64,000 nt of DNA from Aphelocoma coerulescens (taxonomy: Eukaryota; Chordata; Aves; Passeriformes; Corvidae): contig NC_091013.1 in the NCBI RefSeq assembly GCF_041296385.1, positions 11,794,001 through 11,858,000 of the forward strand, read 5' to 3'. This document shows, piece after piece, positions 39,641 to 50,446 of the stretch. A program made the position numbers and the translations under genes. The notes beneath the pieces are model-generated. The model saw nothing but the letters and a program-made list of their open reading frames with translations, ran no database searches and had not been told where the DNA came from. Every line of letters begins with the position of its first letter. The stretch's first letter is position 1.

Positions 39641-42600
39641 TAAAGGAACTTTTTTTGAACAGCTTGATTGCTATTATGAACCTTACAGTGGGAGTTTGGC
39701 TTTTAGCATATGTGAAAGTATGGTGTGCTCTGCTTTATGTATATAAACAATTTCCCCATAGTAACAGAGTAAACATTGCACAAATTAGATTTGGCCATGA
39801 AGCCCAAGCACATCCTTTCAGTGCCTAGCACTTTTGAATGACTCCTTGTTGACCGAGTTTTGAAACAAACAAACAAAAATTCTTTCAATAAGTCTTTCAA
39901 AAAATTTTATTTTAGTTATTGTGGATAGTAGTTATTGTGGATATAGAAAAGGGGGGTACATTTGGGGTAAAAAAGGGAAAGACAAGAAAACGTAAGGTGG
40001 ATATCTAACCTTGTCGTGACTTAAACAACAGACAGACTGCTGAGAAGAGGAAAAAAAAGACCATGCTATAGGATCCAGCACATTAAGAGGGTCTTGGTAT
40101 GTAAGGGCAATTGTATAGGACTTTTATTCTATGAAAGAGGCAAAACCATGTGCATGGTATGCTGCTCATTCTGCACACAATAGCTGGAACAGAGAGTAAT
40201 GTACAGGGCACTGAAGGAAGTAGCACTTCTTTTCTAGAAGTATTTAGAACCTCAAACATATTGAGAAATGCAGGATACCCTAATACAGGCAGTGCTCATA
40301 GAAAAAAAAAAAACAAGCAAAACCAAAACCCAAATGAGATTCTTTTAAGCACTTTTTGTGCCACCCTACACATTTCAGAAGTACTAGAACGTTGTCTTAA
40401 GGGTCGAGTCTGGTCTGCTTTACTGGAGTGTGTTCATAAAAGGGCAAGACTGATCTCCAGTGGCACCATCAAAGCGTACAGGAACTGATCACAGTTCAAG
40501 GCTCTGAGGATAAGAATGCACCTCCATGATTACACGTGATTTTGAAGTGAGGTAGGAAGATCTTTTTTTAATAACCTAAAAGGCATCTATTCAACTTGTG
40601 AATACATATTCAATCTATTCTGTTTACAAGATGTTTTGAAACAAAACCCAAAACCAGATAACTTTTATGAATTTCATAATTGCAACACAAAAGAAAAGAA
40701 AAAAGGTTTTCTTCATCTCAGAGTAACAAATTGCTCTAAGATAATGGAAACCTTTACACTCTTGACACAGAGGCCTTCTGGGCCTTACCAGCTGCCTACA
40801 AAGCCTTCTTCAAAAAGGCTGCTTACAAAGGATTGAGACTTAAACAATCTGAAAACAAGATACTGTTACTCTTTGACTTCTAGAATCAATCATTCACTGT
40901 TAAATATTGTGGCCTCTCTATCACCTTTCCCTTTTCCATGACTTTTATTTACCACACAAGCTTCTTCTCTTCTTCTTCTCTTTTTTCCTTCTTTCATAGG
41001 CTCAAATGGCTGTAACAGATTTAAACTTCACCTAATCCACCCTGTTGGGGCAGTGTCAGCAAGCCAGTCCCTGTGGGCCACACTTTCTTCCTTTAACTGC
41101 TTCTTTTGAAAACTGCTTCATCCCCCTCTAGACTGACTGGGAAATTTTACCACTTTCCAAACCATAATAAAGCTTTTCAATCACTTGTCTGCATATTATG
41201 AAAAAAAAACCACTAAAAATTAGGTTATCAAAAATTCAGCATCCAAAGACACACATGGCTTGTATTTTATCAAACTAATCAAAACAAAGAACCTCTGAAA
41301 TAGGTATCAATGTACTTAATGCATTTTCCACACATCTTTCCTCTAACACAGAGATATTCATTAATGTGGACCTATCTGCTTTTTAAGCAAATATTCTACA
41401 GACGTTGATGAAAAGACTTTGAATGTATTATGCTGCCCCAGTATCTTCAAGCAGTAGAATAACCAATGATTTATGGACTGAGAGAGTCTGAAGGGCTTCC
41501 ACAGAAAACAGAAAGGAATACATAATGACAGAAAATACTGACAGTGATGTATAAGTCAAGGCATTTTTTTTTTCTCAGTAGAGAAGGGACAACCATTTTT
41601 TTTGTAAATAGGAATTTCATCATGTCTCTGGTCACCCTGGTGACATCACCCTAGCCTTGATGAGAATTCCATAACACGCCTGAAGAATAAGTATCAGACA
41701 CTAAATCAAGGCCCCTTTGTGTGTACACTGTAAGGCAATAAAGTATAATTAGAGCAGAATTTCCCAGTTTCCTTTCATATTTCTAGTTCTTTGAAACAGA
41801 GAAAGTTAGAGTTGTTGCTGTTTGGTTTTGGTTTTTTTTAATGTACCTTTATAATATCTGGATGTTTCCAGCAACTGAAAATAAGAATCAAATTAATATT
41901 TTTCTATATTTTGTGGAAATTTCAACTTTGAAAAATTTTTTATAAGTACAGAAAAATTAGAAAAACTCGTTTTAAACTTTGCTTAGACATTTTTCTTTTC
42001 TAAAAGAACCACTTGTGTGAACTCATGTCCACATGTTTAAAATCTTGATGTATGCATAAGCATTATGATGGATTAAGGCTGTGATTAATTAAAGCTGCAG
42101 GTTTAGCTAATTATCTCAAAATTTAATTTTCTTCAAAATCCCTCAAACTTTAATATTAATATTGGAAAGAAAAGTAGAAGTGACATCTTTTTGTTCATTT
42201 CCCAGTTAGCCAGAATGGGGGCCTTTTATCAGCACTTTTCAGGCAGGGAAAATTAATGAAATGGAGTTTGGAGCAATCAGAAAAGTAAGTCAGTCAGATT
42301 TTTTTTAGACAAGTCCACAGACATGTTAGCAAAAGATACAAAGAGGCAGATAATGTGGATTGTTTCTGTCCTTTAGGGTTCTTGGGGCAATGCCTTATTC
42401 TTCATTCATGTAAGCAGCAACACTCCTTCTAAACTGTGTGCCAACAGTGGTCAGCCTTAGCCTCAATGGTCAGGTGGACAAGGTTCTTGTAACAGAATTT
42501 GGAAGAGTCCAGCTCCTCAGAATAAAATAAAAAAGTAATATTTCTAGAAATTATGTCTATTTGACATATACAAGAGTTTGAAAGCAATGCAGAGCTTCGT

Positions 42601-43867
42601 TATGTGTTTTTTACATCACATGTATATCTATATTCTATGCCATGTTAGATGTGTATTAAAATGATAGCATGTACTTTGATATATCAGTGATCATTACAAT
42701 AATGGAATATTATGCAAAGTTATATTTCTTTTTTAAAATTAGGCAAAAAAAGTTGCATAAAACACGAAATCAAATTTTGCAAGTTTTCATTGTATAGATT
42801 TAAAAGGTAGTAATTTGTTTTAGTTTTGAAGACTCTTTATACAAATCAAAAACTGGGTGAGCTTTCAACACAACATGAAAAATAAATGAAAGCAGGTTCA
42901 GTGACAACCTAGCGTAGCAACATTAGGATTAGTAGGATGAACTAGAATTGACTGTTTTTTAAACATAATATGGTAATTGTAAGCTCAACGTAGTTCTAGA
43001 GAGAAATATTTTTGACCTAAAATTTTAGTTAGTTTTGATCAGTTCAGAAGAAAACCTTTCTATTTTTGATATACTGAAAATGACAACAGAGAATGTACTG
43101 GCACTAAAGAAAAAATGGCCCATTCGGTTTCTGCTCCATTCTTTATTTTCTGAACCCAACATGACTGTAATTTAGGTGTCAAGTAAAATTATGTTAGACA
43201 GGTTTTCCTTGCCCTTGTTTGTTCACATCACAACATTGGCATGTTTTTCCAGTTCAGCTGGAAAGAAACAAGAGATTTGAACTACGGGACTCAGGTTTGA
43301 AATGACAGTAATGGAAGGAGAAGTCTAAGCAATATTTTTCTGGACCACACTTATCTTTAAGTACCTTGAATAAATATCTACTTTGTGGACACAGGACTAG
43401 TTCAGAGTGACCAATAATTACATCCTGAGTCCTTGAATGAGAGAAAAAACATGACCTAAATGCTTACTTTGATCCCATAGCAAAGCCAAGGCTCTTTATT
43501 CTCCCCCCTCCTCCCCATCCCAGAGCTGCATAGCAGAAAGCACACAGTGCTTGGTGGTGGCTCTATACAACATATTGTTTCATATCCCACCTCCAAGCTG
43601 GATTTGAAGGAAGGTTTTCTGTTTTAGACCTTCATAGAGTAGCTGTGAGGAAAGATTAATCTTTAATCTGCAAACTCAGAGAAAGTCTGACTTATGCCCT
43701 ATAGCTTGTTTTCAATATCAATAATATGTTTCAATACTAAAAAAATTTTCATCATATATCAATGATTACTCTTTTTTCTAAATGCCTGATAAGACACCGT
43801 GACCATGAATTACACATTTTGTGATAAAAATGCTTTAAAAAGTATTTCTTCTTTCAATTACTATGAT
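39641..43867. other. AT-rich DNA, no gene recognised
   Basis: No genes recognised. A tandem duplication of AGTTATTGTGGATA lies at about 39914-39942. A 112-codon plus frame (40150-40488) has no recognisable relatives. The part around 42040-42180 is repeat-free and rich in TAATTA-type motifs (see findings). Confidence 0.45.
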
Positions 43868-44125
43868 CATAGAATCACAGAATTGTTGGGGTTGGAAGGG
43901 AGCTCTGGAGATCACCCAGTCCAGCCACACTGCCAAGGCAGGACCACCCAGAGCAGGTGACACAGGAACACATCCAGGTGGTGTTTGAATGTCTCCAGAG
44001 AGGGAGACTCCATGACCTCCCTGGGCAGCTGCCCCAGTGCTCTGCCACCCTCAGTGTAAAGAAATTCTTCCTCTTGTTGAGGTGGAACTTCCTGTGTTTT
44101 AGTTCATGGCCATTACTCCTTGATT
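43868..44125 (-). mobile_element. CR1 LINE, 3' end fragment, minus strand
   Basis: The plus strand reads the reverse complement of a CR1 3' end: 'catagaatcacagaattgtt', 'gggttggaagggagctctgg', 'gatcacccagtccagccac', 'gtctccagagagggagactc' and 'ttcctgtgttttagttcatg'. The tail is at 43868 and the truncated 5' side near 44125. This 3' end differs from the 11.3/17.5/20.6/47.1 kb group and is less mutated, suggesting a younger insertion. Confidence 0.94.
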
Positions 44126-47112
44126 TTCTGCTGCTATTATGGTAAATTTATTCTGTATCTTTCTATTTTGCCTCCCTTCTTTCTAATGAAAAATTGTACA
44201 TTCTCAAATATTATTTAATATCTTATTTTCTTCCTAATAATTTTATTCAGATTCTCTGACTCTACTACACATTTTTAAAGATCTAATAACTGCAAAACAT
44301 TTGAAGTATGGATTTTGAGGACTATTGATTTATTGTTTATTACCTCCACATCCCCAGATGTTCTGTACGTCACTCATGTAGTGTATCTTGGGGATGACTG
44401 TAACATTGATGAATTCATTTTAGCCTCATGGAGTTTCTTTCCCTATCATCTAGATAGACCCGATATGACAGGGGAATTTTCTGTGTTAGATTCACAGATT
44501 CTACATTTTCAAAAATTATTCTTATCATGGAACAGAAACATTTTATGTATATGTTTATTAAGAGGAAACTGAAATGATATTACAGAAGGAAAGGTTTGCA
44601 CTGAAGCACTGTATCTGAAAGACACCATGGGGATTTGGAGATATATAGAAGTTGATGTTGATGATATAGAGATAAGTATTGGAGATGGAAATAAAAGTTT
44701 TAACTGAAATATTTGAAATCTAATTTTTCTGTTTGATTGTTGCTATTTTTTATAACTTGAAAACAGAAATCTTTAAATTCTAACACAAAATTGTGTAATT
44801 TCTTTGTTCCTGTACACTTTTCATCTCTCAGAAGTGGTGCTTTTCCTCAGCACTGCCAATAATTTCGTAATTCCAAGTCCTTACATCAGAGGATCTGTGC
44901 ATTTGAGACATGAGAAGGGCGTGGATACAACTGTGACTCTGACAAGACCTGAGGAGGAGGTGTTAAGGAAGCTGTGGCTCCAAGGGAAGTTCTGAGCTGT
45001 TACCCCTCTTAGACAAGTCTGTAGGCCATGAGTCTTCCATTTTCTCCCAGATTTAAATAATGATGTGCAAATTTGTATTCATCTATTTGAAACATGTATA
45101 AGGTGGGTTAAAGCCAAACATTCTCTAGAGTAGACCCTCTGAGGACACATGCCAGAGACACACAGCTCAACTTGCAATCTAGCCCTTTGAATGCATCAGA
45201 AATAGTGAACCAAAGCAGAGACAAAATTTTGCTTCTTGTTCTTTCAATCAGCCTCTTTCAATGGCTTAAAACATAGGCTTTTGCACATATTTTAACTCTC
45301 TGTAACTTATTTTCCCTATCTGTAACACAGAGGTAGCAGCAGATGTACCACTGAATACCAGTCTGAATGCAAAATAAATTATTCTGAAGAACGTTTTGAG
45401 ATCCTAAGGTAGAAGACATATTGTAAATGCTAAACATTATTATAATTATACATACTAATATATCTTTTTGTCACTATGAAATTACCTTAATAGAGCAGAA
45501 TTTTCTTAATTGCCATATACCCTTGTGGAATCAGGAATGTGCCATTTGGCCAAAAGTCCTAATTATTTGAGATCCTGAGAAATATATCACACTGGAAGAT
45601 TTTTTAAATTACTATGGAAAGAGGCCTAGGTGATGGAACAAATCTCTCCCTATGTACATGCTTGATAACACCATTAAAAAAAAAAAAAATCATGCCAAAA
45701 AATGAAGTTAGAAATAGTAATGCGTTATGAATCCCTAAATGTTTTGTTCAACAATCCTCTTGACAGGGTGGGAAAAAGCTGAAGTAAAAGTAGAGGCTGA
45801 CAAAGTAGGGTGTCTGTGTAGAAAATTATTCTTGTTAACCTCAGTGAATTAAATTTTGCACCAGGCAAACCGTTCTACCATTTAATCAGACCAACCATTA
45901 CGTTCATCCACTGCTTTTAATTAAAATACCCACTGCACTGTTACTTCATGTTGCCTCTTCACTTTCACTTATTTCTTCTGAATGTTTTGCCTGGACTAGG
46001 AGTTTCCTCATTTAGATATCTTTAAAACACTAGCACTTGCACAGCCCTGGTATATTATGTATAAGCAGTTGTAACACAAATAAAAGTGATGCTGGAGTAC
46101 CTTAATCTCTTCTAAAGAGTTCCCTTTATCAGAGTATTTCATCAGCTTAATTATTTTATACCAAAGGACTCAGATATTACTCTAAATAAAGGTACTTCCA
46201 TTTTGTATTATTACTATCTTACTTCTACTATACTGTTAGCATTCCCCATGGCTCTCTCATCTCCCCTTCTCCTCCCTCCCTCCCTCTCTCCCTTCATTAT
46301 TATTACTACTATGATTATTAATATTATTATTGATACTACTACTACAGACAGTCATTTTAAAGCAAGGAAGCACATTTGTGTGTCATACCCAAAATTAGAA
46401 AATTTCCTAGATTCTACTTGGCATGACCTGGCCTCTTCGGAGCAGGTGGGATAAGTGCTCCTCTACTAGTTGCAGATAGCACTATAATACAGAAGTGAAG
46501 GCCTGGATATGACTGTTATAAATAATTCAAAAATTATAATTAGATAAAAATTACATTTCACTAAGAATGAATAAGCATCTGTGTTAACAGAAAAAAAACA
46601 AGTTAAAACCCATTAGGTCCCACATAAATTACAGACAGTGTCACAACCCTCTTTACACTTGAAAGAATGACTATCAAAGAAAATAGGCAAAGGGCCATCT
46701 AAGAATGAGGTTTCATATCTTTGCTCAGTGATGGGGCTTCTCCTTTCCAACATGGGACTGCTGTTATTAATTCTTATTTCCCTTTTAAGACTCATGCTGC
46801 AGTCTTGGTCACAAATTTGCATAATATGTTATGGTACCTGCTCTGACAGATTAAAAAGGGAATACCATTATGAAAACTATAAAAAAAAAAATCCCAGTTG
46901 CAATCACTTATGTCCATAAGCTTCACAATCTAAATCCTTCAGCTCCCAGTTTACAAGGGACCAGCCCATAGGCCTGAGGTAAGAAAAATTAGCAATAAAA
47001 ATCCAAGAATCACACTCGCCCCTGTGATGAGAAGAAAATACCCTGGCAGGTTCATAAGCCAGCAGTTTCCTAAAGGCGAAATCCTTTTCCCAGACAGCTT
47101 GATTTTTGCTGT
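44126..47112. other. AT-rich DNA with simple repeats
   Basis: No gene recognised. An A13 run lies near 45675. At 46262-46345 a CCCTC/CCTT-rich tract passes into ATT/ACT trinucleotide repeats, and the 83-codon frame over it is a composition artefact. Confidence 0.5.
46262..46345. repeat. Compound simple repeat (CCCTC-rich then ATT/ACT)
   Basis: A C/T-rich tract with several CCCT units is followed directly by interrupted ATT and ACT trinucleotides. Confidence 0.75.
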
Positions 47113-47310
47113 GTCAGGGGAAGTCTGAAATGAACATTAGGAACTGGAACAGACTTTCCTGGGAAGTGGTCATGGCACCAAGCCTGTTACAGTTCAAGGA
47201 CTGTCTAGACAATGCACTTTTTCATGTGGTTTAGTTTTAAGTAGTCCTGCAGTGATTACTTGATGATCCTCATGAGTTCCTTCCAACTTGAGATATTCTA
47301 AGATTCTATA
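47113..47310 (+). mobile_element. CR1 LINE, 3' end fragment with internal deletion
   Basis: CR1 3' UTR, plus orientation: 'gtcaggggaagtctgaaatg', then a jump of roughly 40 bp relative to other CR1 copies directly into 'gaactggaacagactttcc'. After that come 'gtggtcatggcaccaagcct', 'ttacttgatgatcctcatga', 'ttccttccaacttgagatat' and the tail 'tctaagattctat'. It belongs to the same subfamily as the copies at 11.3, 17.5 and 20.6 kb. Confidence 0.9.
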
Positions 47311-49809
47311 AAATCATGTGATTTCAGTCACACCGTGCTGAGAAATTACTCCCCTTTTCCTGGCTTTAAAAATACATTACTTTTGAATCCACAGGTATAA
47401 AATTAGTTGTTTATGTGTTGGCAGTTTGTTTGAGAACAAGAATATGTAGTGCCTGCAAAGAAAATTTTCAGTTTCCTTCCATCAGATATTTGCTGTTGCT
47501 TACCAGGCACAAAAAGCAGGCAAGCCCAGTACCAACACATCTCTGGCAATTCAAGGATGGGCAATATAGGCTTTAATGCTAGTTAGTTAGGAAAAAAGAC
47601 AATTTCTGATGTGCATAGAAAGTATATAATGATTCCTTCAATCTAAAACTACACCAAAATTATGTACATAAGCAAGCTTAAAAAATCACCTGTTGTCTGT
47701 TACATCCAAGAACAAGAAGCCCTGGATCTACATACAAGCCACTTGTACACTATCTAGCTGAAGACCTTTTCTTCCTCTGCATTCCATTTATTACATTCTT
47801 TGTCTTCTTGTAATTTTGAATTTTAGCTCAATTCCTCTCTGTCTGCCTAAAGCATATATTAAAGATTAAGTAGATCTTCCAAAATGTTGCACAAAATAAT
47901 TGCTTTTCATTAGGAAGTATCTGGTGAATTGGCTAGTTATATTTCTTCAATTCTAAACATTAGCTAAAATATGCAACTAGTTGGTTAATTCTAATCTACT
48001 ATTTCATACAGTTAATGAATTATTCATAGGTTCATGCAGCTGCTGAAGTACTGCAAAAGCTTAAATTTAGCACTCAGATGGCACACGTGGCAACTTGGCA
48101 ATTATTACTTTTTGGAATATGGCTTTAATTTAAATTCATATGTGATTGATGTGATATGACATGCTGAGAGTACAACAGATAGTTTAATCAACAAATGGTC
48201 CTTATGAATAATGTTGATGGTAAAAGTTCTATTCAATTTCATGTCACTTTCCTTATCCTAAAAATGAATTTCAGTTCTTGTTCAGCTCTTGATATTCAAT
48301 GTGTTTTCTTTCATTAGAAATACTGAAGGAGGATGGACAGAAATGCAAATACGAAATAGATTATGATAATATTTAATATTTCCTATGAGTTTCATTTCCA
48401 TTTCTATTTATTTATCTTCACTGTCTTGGATCCAGTCCAGTGTTTTCTACCAACAATTGTAGTAAAGTTTTATATCAGAACAATGATCTATCAATATATA
48501 AAAAATATGGAAAAGTGTTGCTCTAATTGGCATGAATATTTTTATATATAAGAAGAGATTCTAATGACAGTTAGTAAAGTTCCTTAATTCATAATGGTTG
48601 AAATATTATTAAGAGGTAGAGCAATTATTTTCATGACACCTGAGGGGGCTTTCCTTTAAAGAAACACATTTTTAATAAGCTAGATAGTTCCATGGAAACA
48701 TGGAAGTGTCAAATATATTTCACAATAAATTGTATAAACGTTTGTTTTGTAAGAACTAAAATTCAAGTAGCTATTTTTTGGAAAAGTAAAGGAGAAAATG
48801 AAGGCAGGATTATGGGTATTAGCTTGGTCTAGAAAAGGTAGATGCATGATCTTCACATGTGCAGGTTGCTGCAGATGCAAAATGTTGCCTCCAGCATAAA
48901 TGTTATGCTGCCATTCATAAGTCAGTAAATAACTGTCAATCCTCAAAAACATGGCTCCAAAAATGAAGATGAATACAGGAAGAAAAATCACAGAAAGTGA
49001 TTTCCAAGCATTATTACCATGCTTTTGCGCACTGCTCCCGTGTAAAGACATTGGGTAAAAGACACAGCGAGGCTTATTTTGCCCCTTGGATTACACCCTG
49101 AATACGTGCCCATTCCTCCCAAACCACCTTTCCCCAGTGGGAAGGGCGCTTCCCACAAGTATGTGTCTGTACATCCCTACAAACACTGCTGAAGGTAGCA
49201 GCTTCTGCTTGCTGAAGGTGCTGGATGCACTTCCAATATCTTTATTTCTGTTATCCCCACTCTTACCCCACTCCCATTGTGCACTAAGGCATGTAACCTA
49301 CATCCTTCTCTAAGAACAAGAACTAGGATCCAGATATGTTCTTGTTATGTTGCTTTACGTTCCAGGTGTGCTATTAAAAGTCACCTTATGATGTTTCCAG
49401 CATTACTGGAGAATAACACACATCATCTTCTTAGTTATGATAGAAACAAGGAACTGATGGGATTTAAGAACATTACAGTGAAGATACATTGTTGAGGGTA
49501 GATAAAGGCTGACAGTCTTTTAGGTATTATTTCTTTCAGTAATTGGCTAGGAGAATAATTTTAGTTAGTCATCTCATTGTTCTATTGCTCTGTAAAATTT
49601 AACAGTTCTAGGAAGATTCTACTCAAATCAGAGACATTGACTGGGAAAAATATTCTGTGATCATCCAAATAACAAAATTTTAAGAATATAGAACCTAATC
49701 TTTTGCAAGCCCATCTTGCTTTTTTTTTTTCAGGTCATCTAATATTTGATCTTTTAGAGCAGGCACTTAAAGCATGGATGCTCTTCTTATATGACTTAGA
49801 AAATAGTAC
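47311..49809. other. AT-rich DNA, no gene recognised
   Basis: No gene recognised. The stretch 47990-48160 is repeat-free and has CAGATG (48075-48080), CACGTG (48084-48089) and TAAT-type motifs (see findings). A few CpGs cluster at 49020-49160 without forming an island. Confidence 0.45.
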
Positions 49810-50446
49810 TGTGCCGGTTTGGCCAAATTTAGAAATATATCCCCTGAGAGAAGGCAGGTCAACACCCCTCCCCCACCAGGTTTGGGAAAAAATAAATTTT
49901 CCTCGAAGGAGAGTGAAAGAGATAAAACCTATTTATTTAACAAACACGTGGGAAAAGGAAAATAATGCTAAATAATAAAAATCTCTCGCTGTGGAGAAAA
50001 AACCTGGAAAAGTGTTAGAGTGCTCCCTTTGGTCTCCTCAGAGCTGGGGCTTGGCCCAGGGCCAGGCCCTCTGTGCCCGGTGGAAAGTCCTCCTGATGTG
50101 CTCTGATATTGAAGCAGTCACAGAAAAAGGGAAAAAATCCAAAATTCCAGGGAAGGAAAAAAATTTCAACTCTCAGTCTCCCTTTGGAGAAAAAGAAGCT
50201 GAAACTGGCCAAAAACTGCCCTGGGAGCAGCAAGCCAGGTGCTTCCTCACTCCCCTGCCACAGCTGGAAAAAAAAGTCTCTATCTCTGTGTGACCTTGAA
50301 CAAGCTGCAAAATGCTTTGAAAAAGTTTTGCTCAGTTTTTCCTTCCCCCTCTCAGACTCAGTTTAAAGGCACAGAGAGGCACAAGAATTAATTTCTGGGC
50401 ATAGGGCAGCAACATGGGATACACATCATAAAGTCACCCCAAGACA
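49810..50446 (-). mobile_element. Solo LTR of an endogenous retrovirus, minus strand
   Basis: This 637-bp LTR, read on the minus strand, starts TGTCTTGGGGTGAC at 50446 and ends AACCGGCACA at 49810. The flanking pentamers are AGTAC (49805-49809) and AGCAC (50447-50451), a 5-bp target duplication with one change. It aligns in order with the plus-strand LTR at 1969-2616: start, TATGCCCAGAAAT, the CTTTAAAC block, the TGTTAAAT block and the GGTGGGGGAGGGG tail. Their middle parts have diverged. A minus-strand AATAAA lies at 49932-49937, leaving an R/U5 of about 120 bp. No internal retroviral sequence flanks it. The 85-100 codon frames inside are not genes. Confidence 0.87.

Noticed and set aside
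40150..40488. 112-codon plus-strand frame with a charged C-terminal part and a few CpGs
   Set aside because: It includes an A-run-derived Lys/Asn segment. I could not match the C-terminal part to any family.
48680..49051. 123-codon minus-strand frame with hydrophobic stretch
   Set aside because: No recognisable family, no initiation context and typical AT-rich chance composition.
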